Of a stretch of 26,323 bases of DNA, positions 23,223-26,323 are shown piece by piece; the stretch's first letter is position 1; each line of letters opens with the position of its first letter. The DNA comes from Faecousia sp. (GTDB lineage: Bacteria; Bacillota; Clostridia; Oscillospirales; Oscillospiraceae). The DNA is taken from NCBI GenBank assembly GCA_029258495.1, contig JARHYV010000141.1, positions 1 through 26,323 of the forward strand. The letters are read 5' to 3'. Made by a program: the position numbers and the translations under genes. Below the pieces are notes generated by a model. The model was not told the origin of the DNA. It was given only the letters and a program-made list of their open reading frames with translations, and did no database searches.

Positions 23223-23867
23223 TTATTTAAGGCAGGAAAAATCATAGACCTTTCGGATCTTCTTACTCTTGGACTGCCCCTTTTCCTCATAGCCGATCCA
23301 CACATATCGATCCGTTTCTTTCTCGATGTGGGCACGCTCCATCGTGGTGATGCAGCTGATATAGGATAGGAGCCGCCGGGTGCCCAGATAGGTATCCAGA
23401 GCCTGCACAAACAGCTCGGGCTTTTTTCGTGCCTCCCGGGTTCTTGTTTCCAGATCCTGAATGTATGCCGCCTCACGCAGGCTGGGCTCTCTGTCGGGCA
23501 TAGGGGTTACCTCTTCCCCTTCTTCCAAGTACATATCCTTTGTGGTATAATACCCCATTTCGATCATATAGAGGGTACTGCCGCGCTTGATGAATGCCGT
23601 GGATTTGGTCAGATTGCATTCTTTGTTTTTCTTGACTACAATCCATATCAGTCCCACCACCAGCAGCAGCTGATAGATCCATCGCACCACGGAGATCACG
23701 GGCATAAAATCACTGAAAAAAAGGAGTGCCACACCGCTGAGCAGAGTCTGACCCGGGAAAAAGAGTAATAGGAAGACGATCAGATAGCGTGCAGCCATCA
23801 TATGAGGTCCGTTTTCCCATTTTTCATCACTTTTTACAGGCTGTTTCATGATAATCGTTTGATCCAT
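23223..23867 (-). CDS. Unrecognised two-segment membrane protein
   Basis: A 214-residue protein I do not recognise. Two hydrophobic segments lie near residues 24-50 (YLIVFLLLFFPGQTLLSGVA...) and 60-80 (WIYQLLLVVGLIWIVV). The remaining 130 residues are hydrophilic, charged and probably cytoplasmic, with Lys-rich ends. The ATG at 23867 has AGGGG eight bases upstream; the ATG at 23897 lies almost at the predicted transcription start and lacks a ribosome binding site. It has its own strong promoter and stands alone between convergent rny and prfC. I see no catalytic motif; a regulatory or scaffold role is possible but unsupported. Confidence 0.8.
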   Translation of the reverse strand: MDQTIIMKQPVKSDEKWENGPHMMAARYLIVFLLLFFPGQTLLSGVALLFFSDFMPVISVVRWIYQLLLVVGLIWIVVKKNKECNLTKSTAFIKRGSTLYMIEMGYYTTKDMYLEEGEEVTPMPDREPSLREAAYIQDLETRTREARKKPELFVQALDTYLGTRRLLSYISCITTMERAHIEKETDRYVWIGYEEKGQSKSKKIRKVYDFSCLK

Positions 23868-23906
23868 ATGCAGCGCCCCTTTCTTTTGCTGTGCCATGAT
23901 ACTTGA

Positions 23907-23935
23907 ATTATAGTCCAGAAAACGGGCAAATACAA
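23907..23935 (-). promoter_or_regulatory. Promoter of the unrecognised membrane protein gene
   Basis: TTGTAT (complement of 23930-23935), a 17-base spacer and a perfect TATAAT (complement of 23907-23912) on the minus strand. Confidence 0.8.
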
Positions 23936-23951
23936 GAGCGTATCACCATCA

Positions 23952-23985
23952 AAAATGCTCCCGCGGAAATCCGTGGGAGCATTTT
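23952..23985 (-). terminator. Terminator downstream of prfC
   Basis: A 15-bp stem (23952-23966 with 23971-23985, one G-U pair in RNA on one strand), loop of four, ending in T5 on the minus strand. It lies about 100 bases after the prfC stop and next to the promoter of the following gene. Confidence 0.85.
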
Positions 23986-24014
23986 ACTCATTTTCGTTTG
24001 GGTGACTGCTTGCA

Positions 24015-24080
24015 GGCAAACCCCTATGGGCTGCCGTTTGCCGCCGCACTATGCACGCATTGCCTGCGGCAGCTTGCCGC
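24015..24080. repeat. Cluster of hairpins after prfC
   Basis: Directly behind the prfC stop are a GCGGCA/TGCCGC hairpin (24066-24080) and a GGCAAACCCC/GGG..GTTTGCC foldback (24015-24042), with repeated TGCC and GCCG words between. There is no T-run, so they are not simple terminators. Confidence 0.45.
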
Positions 24081-24083
24081 CTC

Positions 24084-25676
24084 TTAGCCCTCTTCGACTA
24101 CGATTTCGGAAACCTCCAGACCGGGGTTCCGGCGGCAGGTGAAATCGATGGCCCAGTAGCTGGAATATACCAGCAGATTGTTGCCGTGGTAGTCCTCCAA
24201 CAGCTCTGCATCACTGCCCAAATTCAGATCGGACAGCTCGCCTGCGTAGGCATCGATCCGGCGGATCTCCTCATAGGGCAGGAACTCCATGCGAAGATCC
24301 ACACCATACTCGTTCTTCATGCGGTACTGGAACACATCGAACTGCAATGTGCCTACAACGCCCACAATGACCTCCTCCATACCGGAGTTGGGCAGCTTGA
24401 AAATCTGAATGGCACCCTCCTGAGCGATCTGCTCCGTGCCCTTGACGAACTGCTTGCGTTTCATGGAGTCCTTGGCGGAAACCCGGCAGAAATGCTCCGG
24501 CGCAAAGGTGGGGATGCCGGAATACTTGAATTTCTTGCCCGGGGTGGTGATGGTGTCGCCGATGGAGAAGATGCCCGGGTCAAACACACCGATCACATCG
24601 CCTGCATAGGCCTCGTCCACGATCTCCCGGTCTGCCGCCATCATCTGCTGGGGCTGAGAAAGACGCATCTTCTTGTTGCCCTGAACATGGAAATACTCCG
24701 CGTCACGCTCGAACTTGCCGGAGCAGATCCGCATGAATGCCAGACGATCCCGATGGGCCTTGTTCATGTTTGCCTGAATTTTGAAGACAAAGGCGGAGAA
24801 CCCGGGGTCAAATGTGTCGATCTCGCCGCAGTCTGCCACACGGGCCAGAGGAGGCGGCGTCATCTTCAGAAATGCCTCCAGAAACGGCTCAATGCCGAAA
24901 TTGGTCAGCGCAGAGCCAAAGAACACCGGACTGAGCCGGCCGCTGCGAACCTCTTCCAGATCCATCTCACGACCGGCAGACAGCAGCTCCACATCGTCAA
25001 TGAGCTGCTGATGCTTGGTTTCGCTGTCCAGCAGCTGGGCGACCTGGGGATCGTAAAGATCCACCACCTGCTTGCCGGCACGGCTCTTGCCGTTGACGCC
25101 GGAGAAGAACAGCAGCTGTCCGCCTTCCCGATCATAGACACCCTGAAAGTCCTTGCCGCAGCCGATGGGCCAGTTCATGGCATAGGTTTCGATGCCCAGT
25201 TCCCGCTCCAGCTCGTCCAGAAGGTCAAAGGGATCCTTGGTTTCCCGATCCATCTTGTTGACAAAGGTGAAGATCGGGATATGGCGCATGGCGCAGACCT
25301 TGAACAGCTTGCGGGTCTGGGGCTCGACACCCTTGGCGCCGTCGATGACCATCACGGCGGAGTCGGCAGCCATCAGCGTGCGGTAGGTATCCTCAGAGAA
25401 ATCCTGGTGACCGGGAGTGTCCAGAATGTTGATGCAGAAACCGTCGTACTGGAACTGCATGACAGAGGATGTGACGGAGATACCACGCTGTTTTTCGATC
25501 TCCATCCAGTCGGAGGTTGCCGCCCGGGAATTTTTCTTGCCCTTAACAACACCTGCCTGTGCGATCGCACCGCCGTAGAGCAGGAATTTTTCCGTCAATG
25601 TGGTTTTACCGGCGTCGGGGTGAGAGATGATCGCAAATGTCCGACGGCGGCTGATTTCTTCGTGTAAGCTAGCCAT
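24084..25676 (-). CDS. prfC: Peptide chain release factor 3
   Basis: A 530-residue GTPase that removes RF1 and RF2 from the ribosome after peptide release. The G-domain motifs are ISHPDAGKTTL (19-26 P-loop), RGISVTSS (switch I), DTPGHQDF (86-93) and NKMD (140-143). The phrase MEIEKQRGISVTSSVMQF and the RF3-type insert after the DTPGH motif separate it from EF-G and LepA. Length is typical (about 530). GGAG lies about ten bases before the ATG. It is a single-gene unit with its own promoter and a hairpin-rich 3' region. Confidence 0.95.
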   Translation of the reverse strand: MASLHEEISRRRTFAIISHPDAGKTTLTEKFLLYGGAIAQAGVVKGKKNSRAATSDWMEIEKQRGISVTSSVMQFQYDGFCINILDTPGHQDFSEDTYRTLMAADSAVMVIDGAKGVEPQTRKLFKVCAMRHIPIFTFVNKMDRETKDPFDLLDELERELGIETYAMNWPIGCGKDFQGVYDREGGQLLFFSGVNGKSRAGKQVVDLYDPQVAQLLDSETKHQQLIDDVELLSAGREMDLEEVRSGRLSPVFFGSALTNFGIEPFLEAFLKMTPPPLARVADCGEIDTFDPGFSAFVFKIQANMNKAHRDRLAFMRICSGKFERDAEYFHVQGNKKMRLSQPQQMMAADREIVDEAYAGDVIGVFDPGIFSIGDTITTPGKKFKYSGIPTFAPEHFCRVSAKDSMKRKQFVKGTEQIAQEGAIQIFKLPNSGMEEVIVGVVGTLQFDVFQYRMKNEYGVDLRMEFLPYEEIRRIDAYAGELSDLNLGSDAELLEDYHGNNLLVYSSYWAIDFTCRRNPGLEVSEIVVEEG

Positions 25677-25723
25677 AGTATTTTCACTCCATAAATTTGG
25701 TTTTACGCATAATAAATCACTTT

Positions 25724-25752
25724 ACTTTACCATATTATCCCCGACAATACAA
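25724..25752 (-). promoter_or_regulatory. Candidate promoter of prfC
   Basis: TTGTAT (complement of 25747-25752), a 17-base spacer and TAAAGT (complement of 25724-25729) on the minus strand, about 48 bases before the start codon. Confidence 0.55.
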
Positions 25753-25798
25753 GACTTTTCCGGAAAAAACGCATCTCACCGGAGGTCACGCGGCAAAG

Positions 25799-25834
25799 AA
25801 AAAGGAGTGTATCCGGCGATACACTCCTTTTTTT
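25799..25834. terminator. Terminator of the SPFH-protein gene
   Basis: A stem of about 13 bp, AAAAGGAGTGTAT with ATACACTCCTTTT, has a small loop and T-rich flanks on both sides; on the minus strand it lies 14 bases after the stop. Confidence 0.9.
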
Positions 25835-25847
25835 CAGATCTGTTTGG

Positions 25848-26323
25848 TTATTCGCTCTTGATGCCCTCGATCAGACCGTTTGCCAGACCCACCATACCCT
25901 GGATCTCGCTGGGGATGATGATCTTGGTTGCCTTGCCGTCTGCCACCTTCTCCATGGCCTCGATGGACTTCAGTTTCAGAACCTTCTCGTTGGGTGCCTT
26001 CTCGTTCAGCATTTCCAGAGAGTCGGCCAGTGCCTGCTGCACTGCACGGATCGCCTGTGCCTCGCCGTCGGCCTTCAGAATGGCGGCCTGTTTCTCAGCC
26101 TCGGCCTTCAGGATGGCAGCCTGCTTTTCAGCATCGGCCTTCAGGATGGCGGACTCCCGCTCGCCTTCTGCGATCAGGATGGCGGACTTCTTCTGGCCCT
26201 CTGCCTGCAGGATCGCCTGACGGCGGTCACGCTCGGCCTTCATCTGCTTTTCCATGGAATTCTGGATATCCTGAGGAGGCAGAATGTTCTTCAGCTCGAC
26301 ACGGTTGACCTTGATGCCCCAAG
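25848..26323 (-). CDS. SPFH/stomatin-type membrane-associated protein, C-terminal part (5' end outside window)
   Basis: The frame is open from the window edge to TAA at 25848-25850, about 157 residues. It reads WGIKVNRVELKNILPPQDIQ, the conserved end of the SPFH (band 7) domain of QmcA/HflK/stomatin-like proteins, then MEKQMKAERDRRQAIL and a long Ala/Glu/Lys coiled coil. The coil contains an 11-residue repeat (KSAILIAEGER, SAILKADAEKQ, AAILKAEAEKQ). The end, IIIPSEIQGMVG, matches the usual tail of this family. Such proteins form membrane rings or scaffolds. An internal ATG at 26255 is not the start. The NfeD-type partner often found next to them is not in the window. Confidence 0.88.
   Translation of the reverse strand, partial: WGIKVNRVELKNILPPQDIQNSMEKQMKAERDRRQAILQAEGQKKSAILIAEGERESAILKADAEKQAAILKAEAEKQAAILKADGEAQAIRAVQQALADSLEMLNEKAPNEKVLKLKSIEAMEKVADGKATKIIIPSEIQGMVGLANGLIEGIKSE
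26072..26203 (-). repeat. Four imperfect 33-bp tandem repeats within the SPFH gene
   Basis: Units begin at 26072, 26105, 26138 and 26171, each with the core TTCAGGATGGCGG or a close variant. They encode the 11-residue coiled-coil repeat of the SPFH protein. Confidence 0.8.

Noticed and set aside
22940..23476. A 178-codon minus-strand frame partly in the gap after rny
   Set aside because: Half of it overlaps the membrane-protein gene in another frame, and the rest runs through the rny terminator; no ribosome binding site.
24051..25667. A 538-codon plus-strand open frame opposite prfC
   Set aside because: It mirrors the RF3 reading frame, has no promoter or ribosome binding site, and its product shows no domain.

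Overview
The window looks like a chromosomal segment of a gut-type, low-oxygen Clostridia, most likely Oscillospiraceae/Ruminococcaceae. The evidence is moderately high GC, strong GGAGG ribosome binding sites, sigma-A style promoters, and a gene set typical of that group: a flavo-diiron FprA, DHHW/MBOAT/DUF4358 surface genes, ribonuclease Y, a FemX-like ligase and a Noc-like ParB. I see no prophage, insertion sequence with a transposase, CRISPR array, tRNA or rRNA. The genes are dense and mostly bounded by clear intrinsic terminators.

Layout. 1-261: the end of a cutC-like gene. 330-1423 (minus): proC followed by a coupled DUF1292-like small protein. 1544-2737 (plus): a class I/II aminotransferase. 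2752-6845 (minus): a surface/envelope block, transcribed as mntP, vanZ and DUF4358 lipoprotein (each pair joined by an ATGA overlap), then a terminator, then MBOAT acyltransferase and DHHW protein. 7071-7478 (minus): a small P-loop protein of unknown role. 7591-8898 (minus): pgi. 9115-16817 (plus): a sugar-phosphate block with ROK glucokinase + fprA, udk + HAD phosphatase, and pgm + Nudix + ROK fructokinase + manA. 16980-17765 (minus): an orphan ParB/Noc-like protein. 17862-18022: a possible small inverted-repeat element. 18099-20277 (minus): femX followed by an alanine racemase gene broken by an in-frame TAG. 20456-20884 (plus): a divergent MarR regulator. 21336-22886 (plus): rny with a long structured leader. 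23223-23867 (minus): an unrecognised two-segment membrane protein. 24084-25676 (minus): prfC (release factor 3). 25848-26323 (minus): the C-terminal half of an SPFH/stomatin-type protein.

How the genes fit together. Pgi, glucokinase, phosphoglucomutase, fructokinase and mannose-6-phosphate isomerase link glucose, fructose and mannose to glucose-1-phosphate and fructose-6-phosphate. FemX and Alr both serve the peptidoglycan peptide and appear to share a MarR-controlled divergent promoter region. MBOAT and DHHW proteins probably O-acylate a surface polymer.

The points most worth a second look are the amber codon inside alr (no gene in the window ends in TAG), the paired MarR-type operators, the rny leader with a possible hairpin over its ribosome binding site, the mntP-vanZ-DUF4358 coupled operon leading through a terminator into MBOAT-DHHW, and a 161-bp element with TA-flanked inverted repeats. 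I did not find a clearly new, self-contained biological system. All family calls come from reading motifs by eye, without database searches.
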